Assembly (NCBI RefSeq): GCF_019048525.1
Contig: NZ_CP077369.1
Location: 124,001-188,000, forward strand
DNA length: 64,000 nt
DNA from: Acinetobacter lwoffii
Lineage (GTDB): Bacteria; Pseudomonadota; Gammaproteobacteria; Pseudomonadales; Moraxellaceae
Direction: 5' to 3'
Numbering within the stretch: position 1 is the first letter of the stretch; every line of letters starts with the position of its first letter. Below are positions 1 through 10,362 of the stretch, one piece after another. The notes under the pieces are model-generated. The model made no database searches, was not told the origin of the DNA, and saw only the letters and a program-made list of their open reading frames with translations. The position numbers were made by a program, and so were the translations under genes.

Positions 1-1957
1 CATACATCGGTTGAACGCCGGCTTCTGTGCCTGCACCTTTAGCCGTCTTAGGACGGTTCGGATCTTGAGGAATCAGTTTTGATACAAATGGCAGGCCAAT
101 CGGGTTGGTCAGTGCAATTTGACGGTCCGGATTCACCGACATACCGCCCCATTCAAACACACCCAGGTTACCCGGGAAGACCAGCGTCCCATTTTCAGAA
201 GGTGGGGTATAAATGCCATCGTAATTCAATTTGTGGAACGCAACACGGCAGACCAACTGGTCGAACATGGTCGCACCCCACATCTGTTTATCGGTCAATT
301 TCTCTTGTGGCGCCAGATTAAAATCAGAGAACGGTTGAGTTTTAGAATAGAACTCGCCTTTGGTTTGAGGTCCACGCTTCACAGATTGCGGTACCGGTTT
401 CTCGGTAATCGGTACAATGGCTTTACCATTACGACGATCCAGCACAAAAGCATTCCCGGTTTTGGTCAAGACATAAATAGCCGGAATCATATTCCCGTTT
501 TTATCTTTGATCTCGGTCAATGTCGGCTGTGAAGGTACGTCCATATCCCACAAATCGTGATGGGTAGTCTGGAAGTTCCATACCAGTTTGCCGGTCGTCG
601 CATTCAAGGCCAGCATCGAGTTGGCATAACGCTCGTCCAGCTCAGTCCGGTGACCACCATAAATATCCGGTGTACCGACACCCGTTGGTACGTAGACGAT
701 ATCCAGCTCTGCATCATAGGCCAAAGGTGCCCATGCATTAGGTGAATTATGTACAAATTTTTGACCCGGTGCAGGAATCAAATTCGGATCTTCAGCGCCT
801 GTGTCAAATACCCAAAGCAGTTCACCGGTATTCACGTCATAACCACGGATCACACCCGATGGTTCTTCAGTTGAATAGTTGTCGGTAGTTGAACCCGCAA
901 TAATAATGGTGGTGCCGGTTACTACAGGCGGTGAGGTTGGAATATAACCGCCCGGATATGGGAATGGCATATCTTTTTGCAGATCGACTTCGCCATTTTT
1001 ACCAAAGTCAGAGCAGACTTTACCGGTGGTCGCATTGACCGCAACCAGACGCCCATCATTGACCGGTAAAATCACTTTTTGTGGACATTCAGCCGATGTG
1101 GTTTTCTTCGCAGCGAGACTGCTTTCAAAACCTACCGTATTGTTGACATCATAATAAGATACACCACGGCAGGTTAAATGCTGATAGGTATGATCAGCTT
1201 TTAATTTCGGATCATAGGTCCATTTCGCCTTACCAGTTGCCGGATCAAGCGCAGTCAATTTCTGGTGAGTGGTACAGATGTACATGTTGTCACCCACCTT
1301 GATTGGGGTAACCTGATTGGTGGTTTCACCCGAGTCATTTTCAGTCTTGAATTCGCCCGTGTGATATTCCCAAGCCACCTGCAAATCTTTGACATTTTCA
1401 GTATTAATCTGCTTTAAGGGTGAATAACGCAAACCGGACTGGGTACGGCCATAAGCCGGCCAGTCTTCATCTGCCACACCGGGAATTGGCTGGTGGGTTG
1501 CAGGCTGCTGGGATTTTAATTCACCGCGAATTTCTTGCGGGTCATTAAATACAGCATAAATCATGACAGCGATGGTAATAGCCAGTGAACCACCCAGGGC
1601 AATTTTCGCACCTTTACTTTGATCAAAACCGCGTGTTACTGCCGGAATCAGCAGGGCCAGACCAAACAACCCTAAAATATCTAAACGCGGCGCGAGTGCA
1701 AAGAAATCTGAACCGACTTCCCACAGCCCCCACACCACTGTCGCCAAAACGAATACGGCATAAACCAGAAGTGCAGCACTTTTTCGTTTATACAAGAGAA
1801 CTGCGGTCGCAATAAAGAGAATACCTGCAATGATGTAGTACCAAGACCCACCCAGCACTGCAAGATAAATCCCTCCAATCAGCAGTCCTATACCGAAAAC
1901 AGCGGCAATGACCGCTAAAATCGTTTTCAGTACCGAACCTGATGATGAAGTATTCAT
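1..1957 (-). CDS. gcd: Membrane-bound PQQ-dependent glucose dehydrogenase, 3' part outside window
   Basis: Oxidises D-glucose and other aldoses to lactones at the periplasmic face of the inner membrane and passes electrons to ubiquinone. The ATG at 1957 opens a frame that runs off the window start, giving about 652 codons of an expected roughly 800. The first 140 residues hold about five hydrophobic membrane segments (for example ILAVIAAVFGIGLLIGGIYL). They are followed by the family start of the quinoprotein beta-propeller, DEDWPAYGRTQSGLRYSP, near residues 160-180. The OprB porin gene lies upstream on the same strand, which fits sugar uptake into the periplasm. The PQQ biosynthesis genes are not in this window. 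Identification rests on the N-terminal membrane anchor plus quinoprotein domain and is secure; the C-terminus was not seen. Confidence 0.95.
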   Translation of the reverse strand, partial: MNTSSSGSVLKTILAVIAAVFGIGLLIGGIYLAVLGGSWYYIIAGILFIATAVLLYKRKSAALLVYAVFVLATVVWGLWEVGSDFFALAPRLDILGLFGLALLIPAVTRGFDQSKGAKIALGGSLAITIAVMIYAVFNDPQEIRGELKSQQPATHQPIPGVADEDWPAYGRTQSGLRYSPLKQINTENVKDLQVAWEYHTGEFKTENDSGETTNQVTPIKVGDNMYICTTHQKLTALDPATGKAKWTYDPKLKADHTYQHLTCRGVSYYDVNNTVGFESSLAAKKTTSAECPQKVILPVNDGRLVAVNATTGKVCSDFGKNGEVDLQKDMPFPYPGGYIPTSPPVVTGTTIIIAGSTTDNYSTEEPSGVIRGYDVNTGELLWVFDTGAEDPNLIPAPGQKFVHNSPNAWAPLAYDAELDIVYVPTGVGTPDIYGGHRTELDERYANSMLALNATTGKLVWNFQTTHHDLWDMDVPSQPTLTEIKDKNGNMIPAIYVLTKTGNAFVLDRRNGKAIVPITEKPVPQSVKRGPQTKGEFYSKTQPFSDFNLAPQEKLTDKQMWGATMFDQLVCRVAFHKLNYDGIYTPPSENGTLVFPGNLGVFEWGGMSVNPDRQIALTNPIGLPFVSKLIPQDPNRPKTAKGAGTEAGVQPMY

Positions 1958-2127
1958 ATTGAACACCTATAAAAGTTTTTTTGAAAGTCCATGCACATGA
2001 CAGGCATGAGCACCCTTATTGTTAAATTCTGAGTTATAAATACATCAATGTCTTAAGCAGGCATTGCCCATTACTGCAACAAAGTACCTAGAGATTCAAT
2101 AGTGTATTTGCAACTAAAAACTATGTT

Positions 2128-3387
2128 TTAAAATGACGTATTAAACTTGATTCCGCCCACCCATACATTTTCACCGTCTTTGTCCGCACCGACGTGACGC
2201 ACATATTGCACATTCGGGCGAATAGTGAGCCAGTTGGTGGCATGTAAGCCATAATAAATTTCTGCATCGATTTCTTGATGATGGTCAGTACTGACATCGT
2301 CATTCATGTTGATGCGTGCAATACCAAATGCGATTTCATCTTGAGGGCGTGAATCCATTGCACCCTTATAAACCAGTCCAATATTTTGCATATCGCTGAC
2401 GGTATTGGTTTTGGAGTCATGCACTGTCGCATTTATAAAGCCGGTCAAACCACGCGAAGTATCTCCGTCATGTGCAGTCAATTGTTGCTTGGCAACGATC
2501 CAGCCACCGTGGTGGTGATCTGTTTGATCTGGATTGGAAATGACTTCAGCATCCGCTGTACTGTAGTAATAACCGGCACGATATTCACCCGGTAGTTTCT
2601 GTTCACCCAGTTTAGGCGTCCAAACCACTTCTGCAGGAAGCATTGCCCCTTTAGAACCATCCGTACTCAGATTAAACCCTTTACCACGTTCCAGATTCTC
2701 AGGGTTGTACTCATAAGCACCGACTTGGGCATAAAATTCAGGGTTAATATTGTATTTGACCCGTGCAGCCCATTGGCTTACCGGCCAGTTGTACCACTGA
2801 TCACCGACCCAGTTCCCGACTTGTGAACCGCATAGGGCCAGATTCTGAAAATCGCAGTCAAAACTGTTGAAGTCTTCACCTTCACCGAAGCGCCCGACTT
2901 TCACATCCAGTTTTTGTTCCAGGAATTTTTTCTTGATCCATAAATCAGTCAGACGCCAGGTTTGACCACGGCCCCAGACCTCTTGTACTGAACTCAAATG
3001 ACCGTTTAAAGCAGCAGCGCTTTGAGACAGTGACTGACCGTTACGCTGGGTCACTGTTATTTGTGCTTCAGTGTCTTGCCAACCTGCAATTTTTGCCAGA
3101 TCCAGATGTGCCCCAAAAACAAACTGGTCCGCATATTCAGTTCTATGGTTTGAAGATCTTTGCGCATCGATCAAGGTTGCCATTTCACCGGTATAACCAA
3201 AACTGAAATCATAGCCCTGGTTTTGGAGCGCTGTACGTTGCCCGTTCCAGTCACCGAGCATCCACGGGCTTTCCGAACTGAAAGCAGCTTCAGCATGCAC
3301 AGTGGTCGTGGTTAAGATGAAAGAGGCACAGCAAAGGTAAACGGCCTTCGATAATGGGGAGAGATACATTGAATGTGATACCTTCAT
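2128..3387 (-). CDS. oprB: Carbohydrate-selective outer-membrane porin, OprB family (copy 1)
   Basis: Predicted 16-strand-type sugar porin of the outer membrane. The N-terminus is a signal peptide ending near VHA-EAAF. The mature start SPWMLGDWNGQRTALQNQGYD is the usual OprB opening, and the protein ends in an aromatic residue (FNTSF), as expected for an outer-membrane barrel. The frame can open at GTG 3390, ATG 3387 or ATG 3369. Only the last has a Shine-Dalgarno-like AAGG, about 11 nt upstream, so 3369 is a real alternative. It lies upstream of and co-directional with gcd, so it may feed glucose to that enzyme. A paralogue sits at 29865-31148. Confidence 0.88.
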   Translation of the reverse strand: MKVSHSMYLSPLSKAVYLCCASFILTTTTVHAEAAFSSESPWMLGDWNGQRTALQNQGYDFSFGYTGEMATLIDAQRSSNHRTEYADQFVFGAHLDLAKIAGWQDTEAQITVTQRNGQSLSQSAAALNGHLSSVQEVWGRGQTWRLTDLWIKKKFLEQKLDVKVGRFGEGEDFNSFDCDFQNLALCGSQVGNWVGDQWYNWPVSQWAARVKYNINPEFYAQVGAYEYNPENLERGKGFNLSTDGSKGAMLPAEVVWTPKLGEQKLPGEYRAGYYYSTADAEVISNPDQTDHHHGGWIVAKQQLTAHDGDTSRGLTGFINATVHDSKTNTVSDMQNIGLVYKGAMDSRPQDEIAFGIARINMNDDVSTDHHQEIDAEIYYGLHATNWLTIRPNVQYVRHVGADKDGENVWVGGIKFNTSF

Positions 3388-3851
3388 CACAATATGAAGT
3401 TTTTTATTATACGCCTGTTGATTTTAAAAAATCGTTACTAATAGATAAAAAGTATGAATAAAATGTTATATTTATTAGTATTATTATATGCTTTTTGTAA
3501 ATTTAAAATTTATAAGTATCTGTTTATCATCATATTAAATTTAACAACATCAAACCATAGTTCCAAAGAAAAATTTGATATTCATCAGATAGATTTAGCT
3601 TTAATTTCTTATAAAAGATTCAGAGATAAATCAGCTCCATTACTATTTAATTTTCTTCATTTCAAATCATGCAACGCTACATTTTTTGTTGATTGAATAC
3701 TGAATCACTATTGCGATAAGGCTTTTAAAAACATGAAAAAATTATTGTCATTTCACCATAAACTTTTAAAAATTAGATTATGCTAAAGTTATTCTGATAA
3801 GAAATTGCGTCGCTTTAAAACAATAATCTAGCTTAATAGACGAGAACAAGC
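3388..3851. other. AT-rich intergenic region
   Basis: About 460 nt between the divergent OprB and DUF805 genes. It probably holds both promoters. It contains an 80-codon open frame (3454-3696) that is rich in Phe, Leu, Ile and Lys, as expected of random AT-rich DNA, with no ribosome-binding site or recognisable family. I do not support it as a gene. Confidence 0.5.
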
Positions 3852-4460
3852 ATGAAAGGTTCAATCCTTGATTTTTCTATTCAACACAATACCGGTTTTA
3901 TCTCGGGGGATGATAATCAGCGCTATAGCTTTAATGGCGCGGACTGGCGTAGTGAGCGTCCACCTTCACGCGGTGATCGGGTCGATTTTATCGTCAATAC
4001 TACAGGTGAAGCCTCTGAGATTTATCTGGCCTTAGGCAGTTCTATTTATCTGGGAGAAAAAATTTCCAGTCAGCTCGGCAAATATTCCAATCTGGATCAA
4101 GCCGAGGAAAACTACAGCAGCATTGACTGGTTTGTAAAATGTCTGACCAACTATGCAAACTTTTCCGGCCGCGCACGCCGTAAAGAATTTTGGTTCTTTA
4201 TGCTGTTTTGTGTAATTTTAGGCATTGTTGCTGAGGTAATTGATACAGTTTTAGGCACTAAACCGCTGGTGAATAGCCTGCTTAATCTGGCACTTCTAGT
4301 CCCAAGTCTGGCCGTTGGCGCGCGTCGCTTGCATGATGTAGGACGCTCTGGTTGGTGGCAATTACTGACGCTTACCGTGATTGGTATACTGGTACTGATC
4401 TGGTGGTGGGCAACTGAAACCAAGCAACAAAACAATGAATATGGTGCTCCTGCCAAATAA
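3852..4460 (+). CDS. DUF805 membrane protein with N-terminal cold-shock-like domain
   Basis: A 202-residue protein with two parts. Residues 1-62 (MKGSILDFSIQHNTGFISGD, then GDRVDFIV) have the short beta-strand pattern of a cold-shock/OB-fold domain. Residues 90-200 are a DUF805 integral membrane domain: the FSGRARRKEFW motif, two to three hydrophobic segments, then the conserved ARRLHDVGRSGWW motif and a final membrane helix. DUF805 is of unknown function; the family is small inner-membrane proteins. A hairpin terminator follows at 4472-4495. The soluble domain plus membrane domain arrangement suggests a nucleic-acid or ligand sensor at the membrane, but that is inference. Confidence 0.85.
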   Translation: MKGSILDFSIQHNTGFISGDDNQRYSFNGADWRSERPPSRGDRVDFIVNTTGEASEIYLALGSSIYLGEKISSQLGKYSNLDQAEENYSSIDWFVKCLTNYANFSGRARRKEFWFFMLFCVILGIVAEVIDTVLGTKPLVNSLLNLALLVPSLAVGARRLHDVGRSGWWQLLTLTVIGILVLIWWWATETKQQNNEYGAPAK

Positions 4461-4471
4461 CCGAACCTTAC

Positions 4472-4495
4472 AAATCCCGTCTTGATGCGGGATTT
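4472..4495 (+). terminator. Hairpin after the DUF805 gene
   Basis: Perfect 8-bp stem AAATCCCG / CGGGATTT with an 8-nt loop, followed by TTTGTTTA. The T-tract is weak, so read-through into the next gene is plausible. Confidence 0.55.
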
Positions 4496-4511
4496 GTTTA
4501 TCGATTATTTA

Positions 4512-5000
4512 ATGACTAAATATCAGCAAAATCAGACTTTCTCCATGCTGCAAGATCAATTAGTGAAATTTCCAGATGCTGTATGGGTGCAAATCTATAA
4601 AGATAAAATGCAGCTGATGAATATAGATGGCACGATTACGCATACTCTGCTACCCGATGTGCCTTATGCCCATCCGCGGAGTATTATTGCCGACTTTGAT
4701 GCAGCCGCGGTGACGCTGAAACGGCTGTTACCATCGTCAATGATGAAGAAACTATTTAGCTCTATAGCACTGCTGCAAATTATGGATCTGCCTGAAGACG
4801 GTTTAACCGAAGTTGAAAAGCGCGCGTTACTCGAACTCGGTTATGAAAGTAGCGTGCAAAATGTCATCCTGTTTGACCATGCAGGAAATGCACTGACCAA
4901 AGCCAGAGTTCCACCCCAACATCGAATGACGATCATCAATATTTTACTGGTGATTATCATTATGGTGGTGTTGGCATCGACCTGGTTTTTGACGCTTTAA
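4512..5000 (+). CDS. Hypothetical protein with C-terminal membrane anchor
   Basis: A 162-residue protein I do not recognise. It is soluble up to about residue 140 and ends in one strongly hydrophobic segment (IINILLVIIIMVVLASTWF), a tail-anchor layout. The frame opens further upstream at TTG 4482 or ATG 4485, but those lie inside the terminator hairpin of the preceding gene, so ATG 4512 is preferred; no start has a convincing ribosome-binding site. It sits between the DUF805 gene and a strong terminator at 5017-5043. Confidence 0.7.
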   Translation: MTKYQQNQTFSMLQDQLVKFPDAVWVQIYKDKMQLMNIDGTITHTLLPDVPYAHPRSIIADFDAAAVTLKRLLPSSMMKKLFSSIALLQIMDLPEDGLTEVEKRALLELGYESSVQNVILFDHAGNALTKARVPPQHRMTIINILLVIIIMVVLASTWFLTL

Positions 5001-5016
5001 ATGTTCTTGTAAGAGC

Positions 5017-5043
5017 AAAAATCCCGCACGCTGCGGGATTTTT
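5017..5043 (+). terminator. Rho-independent terminator
   Basis: Perfect 12-bp stem AAAAATCCCGCA / TGCGGGATTTTT around a 3-nt loop, just after the stop of the tail-anchored hypothetical gene. Confidence 0.85.
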
Positions 5044-5148
5044 ATTGAGATAACAATCTAATAAGAGAGTTGATCTGTATAGATGTAGCAGCTTATAGAC
5101 AAAATATCTCTAAAAATCAGCTCAAATAAAATAAGCAAAAATTAGGGT

Positions 5149-5796
5149 TTATTTAAAATAATCTAGCAACTGATTAAAGCGGTCTATTTGATATTTAGGC
5201 TGTGCCAGTGCTAACTCTTCCTGACTACCATAACCATAATTTACCGCAATAGTATCAATACCATTTTGACGGGCACCAAAAATGTCATGCTCGCGATCAC
5301 CGACCATCATGCATTGATCGGCCTGTAATTTTTGTTGCGCTAAAATATACTGAATCAGCTCGGCTTTATTGGTTCGGTCACCATTCAGCTCACTGCCATG
5401 AATGTCGGTAAAATACTGGGCCAGATCAAAATGTTCCAGAATCTGTTTGGCATACACTGTCGGTTTTGCTGTAGCGACAAACAAGCGATAACCACGGCGT
5501 TTCAGTTCTGCCAGCGTTTCTGCTACACCCTCAAAAACATGATTTTCATAGAGACCCTTGACTGCAAAGCGCTCCCGATAACCCATCAAGGCCTGTTCAG
5601 CCAGAACATGATCGGCCTCAACATTTAAAATTTTGGCAAGCGAGGCTTTTAAGGGCGGACCAATAATCCAGTCGATATTGATCTCGTCACTAATCGGATG
5701 ACCAATTTTTTCCAGACCATAGCGTGCAGACGTCGTAATCCCCACTTTCGGATCGGTTAATGTCCCATCCAGATCAATTAAAATATTCTTAATCAC
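5149..5796 (-). CDS. HAD-family hydrolase, phosphoglycolate phosphatase-like
   Basis: A 215-residue HAD subfamily IA phosphatase. Motif I is LIDLDGTLTD near residues 6-15 (nucleophile Asp8 and Asp10). Motif II is VATAKPT, the conserved Lys lies in TNKAEL, and motif III is MVGDREHDIFGA. A helical cap domain lies between motifs I and II. Length and order fit the Gph/5'-nucleotidase-like branch, which dephosphorylates small metabolites in the cytosol; the true substrate cannot be read from sequence. It is divergent from thiD across an 80-nt gap. Confidence 0.88.
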   Translation of the reverse strand: MIKNILIDLDGTLTDPKVGITTSARYGLEKIGHPISDEINIDWIIGPPLKASLAKILNVEADHVLAEQALMGYRERFAVKGLYENHVFEGVAETLAELKRRGYRLFVATAKPTVYAKQILEHFDLAQYFTDIHGSELNGDRTNKAELIQYILAQQKLQADQCMMVGDREHDIFGARQNGIDTIAVNYGYGSQEELALAQPKYQIDRFNQLLDYFK

Positions 5797-5879
5797 CGCC
5801 TATCCCCTCTCATCAGCACCGATATAAATTAATATCGAGAGTTCATTCAAATTTGCCTATACTAATGCAATTTTAGTGA

Positions 5880-6662
<783 letters not shown>

Positions 6663-6687
6663 GATCACACTTCTTAAAATCAAAACT

Positions 6688-6716
6688 AAAAAAGCCTGAG
6701 TCATTCAGGCTTTTTT
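6688..6716. terminator. Bidirectional terminator between thiD and the DUF1176 gene
   Basis: Perfect 12-bp stem AAAAAAGCCTGA / TCAGGCTTTTTT with a 5-nt loop, located between convergent genes. T-tracts on both strands suit both directions. Confidence 0.88.
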
Positions 6717-6740
6717 ATCACTGATATTTTATAAACAATA

Positions 6741-7799
6741 CTATTTGGCCTGATAAATGATTTTGCTTACATAGGTCGGTAAATTCCAAGCACCACCGGC
6801 GAAGCCTTTGCATTGTACGGTCAGACCACTGAAGCTTTTGACAAATTTCTTGCCATTCCAGGCCCATTCGTTCTGACTCAGACAATCGCCCAAACCACGC
6901 ACTTTATGCCCGGAAAATATCTGGCCTTGGTTAAATGTTTCTCCCGAGGTCGTCACCAACTGTTTAAATTGCTTGTTTCGATCCATCAGCCAGAAGCCAC
7001 TACCCATATTATAAGCCCCACGCCAGCATGGAATCTGAATCAGTTGATTCTGGGCATTAATGGGATAAATGGTCATAACATCATCATCCAGAAAACGCTG
7101 GCTAAACAGCAAATCACATTGATCTTCCTTGGTGGTGGCTTGCAGTTTTCGAATCATCTGCTGACTTGTTGCCGTATTCAGTTTTGCTTGAGTGACTTTG
7201 CCTGACTGATATTTTGGTATCTGAATTTTCGGTATCGCTGCAGCTTTGAGCACCGCCTGATTGGATTTTTTCCCCGGCCTGATCAAGGCTGAGGGCGTAG
7301 AAAGTCGACGCTGAAATTCATCCATCTTGAGTAAAACGGCACTGGCACCGGAAGTCGACAGGTTCCAGCGTGATTGCGTATTCTTAAATACAACCGGAGC
7401 TGTTCCCTGTACAGCTTTTAGCAAGGCTCGCGTTTGATCAGTACTGAGGTGCCCTATTCCCTCCCGATTCAGACCAATCACACCATAAGGTGTGCTGGCA
7501 ATTTGTAGCTGAAGCTGTCGTGTAGGTGTGGCAGCAGCTAAGGGTAAAATCTGGACTTGGGCTTTGATACTACTGTTTGCACCCGCAGCACGCTCTAGTA
7601 GCACCGAAACCGGCTGATCAATATCTTGATCCGATTGATAACCGGCAGCGCGGCAGGTGCCGGTATTATCACAGGAAATTTCCCAGTCTTTATGTAAAAA
7701 ATGCAGTCCCTGAATAGCAGCCAGACTCCATGAACTGATACTGGCTAGACCAAATGTGATACTCATGATTTTGATGCTGTAAATCCATTTTTGTTTCAT
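6741..7799 (-). CDS. DUF1176 domain-containing exported protein
   Basis: A 352-residue protein with a signal peptide (MKQKWIYSIKIMSITFGLASIS, cleavage near SLAA). The mature part has the DUF1176 pattern: the opening HKDWEISCDNTGTCRAAGY, a central helical region, and a C-terminal half rich in paired Cys (CDLLFSQ, IPCWRGAYNMG, VQCKGFAGGAW). The function of the family is unknown. The stop codon of the upstream permease gene directly abuts this gene (TAAATGATG). AAGGA lies 7 nt before the second ATG, so 7799 is chosen over 7802. The two genes are clearly one operon. Confidence 0.85.
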   Translation of the reverse strand: MKQKWIYSIKIMSITFGLASISSWSLAAIQGLHFLHKDWEISCDNTGTCRAAGYQSDQDIDQPVSVLLERAAGANSSIKAQVQILPLAAATPTRQLQLQIASTPYGVIGLNREGIGHLSTDQTRALLKAVQGTAPVVFKNTQSRWNLSTSGASAVLLKMDEFQRRLSTPSALIRPGKKSNQAVLKAAAIPKIQIPKYQSGKVTQAKLNTATSQQMIRKLQATTKEDQCDLLFSQRFLDDDVMTIYPINAQNQLIQIPCWRGAYNMGSGFWLMDRNKQFKQLVTTSGETFNQGQIFSGHKVRGLGDCLSQNEWAWNGKKFVKSFSGLTVQCKGFAGGAWNLPTYVSKIIYQAK

Positions 7800-7802
7800 C
7801 AT

Positions 7803-10241
7803 TTAGTCCTTATTTAAAACGCTTGCCGAGGTAGCAGGCTGCATCTGCTCAATCTGCTTCTGTTTATCTTTTTTCTTGCGCTCATTGCTCAGGGTCGCCA
7901 TTAAATCCTGCGCCAAAGCCTTAAGCAGAATCATATCTTCGGCCTGCATCTGTCTCGGTTGTTTATCCAGCAGACATAGACTCCCAACCGCAATTCCATT
8001 TTTATCTTTTAAAGGCACACCAGCATAGAAACGGATATGATGCTGTCTTAATTCTGACAGATGTGGAAAGCGCGGGTCACGCTGCAAGTCTTCTATCACC
8101 AAAGGCTCATTCTGATAGAGCAAATGGGTGCAGACTGAATCCTTGCACATTTGTCGGGTTGCAACAGGCTCCTGAGTAAAAGGACTGATTGGAATATACA
8201 TTTCATGCTGATTCAGCCAGGAAATTTGTGCGTAATCAACGTCAAAGGCTTGACGGGCTTCTTCAATATATTGTTTATAAAGGGTCTGATGACGATGATC
8301 CAATAACCCCAATTCATTTAAAGCCTGCTGCCGTTCTTTTTCATTCTTGATCTCCAGATTCTCAAACCAGCTTTCGCCTTCATTCAAGGTATAAGTTTCG
8401 ATAGTCAGAATCAGATCATCGACATTATTGACCAATGCCTCCAGCTCAAAACGTTGTTGCAGTTCATCCAGAAGCTTCAGCTGCATCACGCCCCAAGTCG
8501 CAAAAATGATTTTCAGCTCAGGATATTGCTGCGCCAGTCTATATTTCAGCAGCCGAATCTGTGCCGCAGGCGCATGATGAAAAATCGACACACATAAAAT
8601 CTTGATCGAAGCTGGCAGTACAATACCCTTTCCTGATTCACTCGATTGAATCAATACATCCGGATCATTTCGGGCAGCAATATTTTTGAGATTCAGCGCG
8701 TGTGCCAACATGGCAGAAATCTGGGTGTCAATTTCCCAACGTGCACCAACGCAATAGACTTCGGGCTGCTCGGCACTCATCTTACTCGGATAGGCTTTTT
8801 GAAACGCATGATTAAAGAACTGCAAGCCCTGATAAAGACGCAACCGGTGTTCGGCAGTGACATCGGTATCATGTCCTTGAGAATAAATCCGAATGGCTGG
8901 AATGGCCACTTCGCCATAGAACATTTGTACCCGACGGGCCACCTCCTCTTCACTGGGCTTTTTCGGTAATTGTGCACAGATGTAATCATTGGCTACCTGC
9001 ATTGCATCATTGACTTCATCAGCCACCAGTCGTTGGTAAAAGCGTTCGGAGGGTGACAATACTGGCGTACTGCCAAGTAAGGTTTTGACAAAACCCAGTG
9101 CCGGTACATAATTGGACAAAACCAGCAGGCAGGCAGTCAAAGGCGTCGACAAGATCAGCCCTACCGGTCCCCAGAGGGTGGTCCAGAACGTAGCAGCCAG
9201 AATAATTGCCAAAGTAGACAGACCGGTACTTTCCCCATAGAGCCACGGTTCAATCACGTTATTGCTGATGAGTTCCAGCACCAGTATCAAGGCCACAGTC
9301 CAGAGCACCATGTCCCAGCCCGGATCAACGGCGAAAGCCAGCGTAATCGGGAAAATAGCTGAAACGATCGGGCCAACATAGGGTACAAAACGCATAACCA
9401 CCGCAACCAGCCCCCACATAATCGCTGCCGGCACACCAATCAATAACAGCCCAATCGCCATGGGAATGCCATAAGTGACATTGACCAGCAGCTGCATGCG
9501 CAAATAGGTTCCGATACTTTTGCCGGCATCATCCAGCGCATCGGTGCCGATATTCAGATTACCGCCCAAGAGTTTCAGAAAGCGGTCATGCAGGTCTTTG
9601 CCATTGAATAAAATCAATACCATAAACAGGAACACAATCCCGATAATCGCCAGTGGATTCAGGATTTTATTCAACCAGTCCAGCGCAGCCTCTTCACTCG
9701 TTGGTTCCAAACCGACCACTTTGACATTCTGCACATTTGGGTCTTCTGTTTCCTGTTCTGGGGTGTCTATCGAATCTTCGACTGTGTCAAAGGTCTGGAT
9801 CGCACCGTCCCACATGCTCGGTCCTTGACGGTAGTTTTCGAGCATTTTCAGTTTTTGCTGGATAGTGTCCTGATATTGCGGCAGTTCCTGACTCAGCTTG
9901 CCGAGTTGTACCCCCAGATAAGTTGCAGTGCCACCCAGAAAGGACAAGGTCAAGCACATGACCAGGCCAATCACCGCCCATTGGGGACAGCCCCAACGCT
10001 TCAAACGGGAAACCAGAGGAGAAAGTAAAAATGCCAGCAGAATGGCCAAAGCCAGCGGAATAAAAATATCACGGCCAAAATACAATGCCGTCATGACTAC
10101 AGCAGCAATTACAAAGCCTGCCATCATTCTGAGTGCATGTTGGGTGCGTTGCCGCTCGGACTGATCCGGCATCAATACTTCAGTCTGTTGTTGCAGGTTG
10201 GCCTGTCGTGGTTTTACTTGACTGTTCTTGTTGTTATCCAC
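7803..10241 (-). CDS. AI-2E family permease fused to a C-terminal GAF domain
   Basis: An 812-residue three-part protein. Residues 35-380 form a PerM/AI-2E-type permease with eight or so membrane segments, including the conserved RFVPYVGPIVSAIFP and a STPLTA loop. Residues 390-630 are soluble and resemble a degenerate cobalamin-binding/Rossmann-like module (IKILCVSIFHHAPAAQIRLL). Residues 640-790 are a GAF domain (DSVCTHLLYQNEPLVIEDLQ, then FYAGVPLKDKNGIAVGSLCLLD). The start is GTG 10241, with AGGA 8 nt upstream. The family includes proposed autoinducer-2 exporters and Na+/H+ antiporters; the substrate is unknown here. The GAF domain suggests ligand- or redox-gated transport, which is inference. 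It is co-transcribed with the DUF1176 gene. Confidence 0.87.
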   Translation of the reverse strand: MDNNKNSQVKPRQANLQQQTEVLMPDQSERQRTQHALRMMAGFVIAAVVMTALYFGRDIFIPLALAILLAFLLSPLVSRLKRWGCPQWAVIGLVMCLTLSFLGGTATYLGVQLGKLSQELPQYQDTIQQKLKMLENYRQGPSMWDGAIQTFDTVEDSIDTPEQETEDPNVQNVKVVGLEPTSEEAALDWLNKILNPLAIIGIVFLFMVLILFNGKDLHDRFLKLLGGNLNIGTDALDDAGKSIGTYLRMQLLVNVTYGIPMAIGLLLIGVPAAIMWGLVAVVMRFVPYVGPIVSAIFPITLAFAVDPGWDMVLWTVALILVLELISNNVIEPWLYGESTGLSTLAIILAATFWTTLWGPVGLILSTPLTACLLVLSNYVPALGFVKTLLGSTPVLSPSERFYQRLVADEVNDAMQVANDYICAQLPKKPSEEEVARRVQMFYGEVAIPAIRIYSQGHDTDVTAEHRLRLYQGLQFFNHAFQKAYPSKMSAEQPEVYCVGARWEIDTQISAMLAHALNLKNIAARNDPDVLIQSSESGKGIVLPASIKILCVSIFHHAPAAQIRLLKYRLAQQYPELKIIFATWGVMQLKLLDELQQRFELEALVNNVDDLILTIETYTLNEGESWFENLEIKNEKERQQALNELGLLDHRHQTLYKQYIEEARQAFDVDYAQISWLNQHEMYIPISPFTQEPVATRQMCKDSVCTHLLYQNEPLVIEDLQRDPRFPHLSELRQHHIRFYAGVPLKDKNGIAVGSLCLLDKQPRQMQAEDMILLKALAQDLMATLSNERKKKDKQKQIEQMQPATSASVLNKD

Positions 10242-10362
10242 CTGAAAAGTCCTAAAATATTATTCCTTCAACATAATTTAGGACTTTCTATATTTTTGTT
10301 ACAAAGGTATTCCTGTAATCATTTGCAAAGATATTTCACTTAAATCTTTTCAGGTAAATAGA

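Noticed and set aside
119-532. 137-codon plus-strand ORF at the window start
   Set aside because: It is the antisense shadow of gcd, with no ribosome-binding site and no family pattern.
3454-3696. 80-codon ORF in the OprB-DUF805 gap
   Set aside because: Composition follows AT-rich DNA, no ribosome-binding site, no family pattern.
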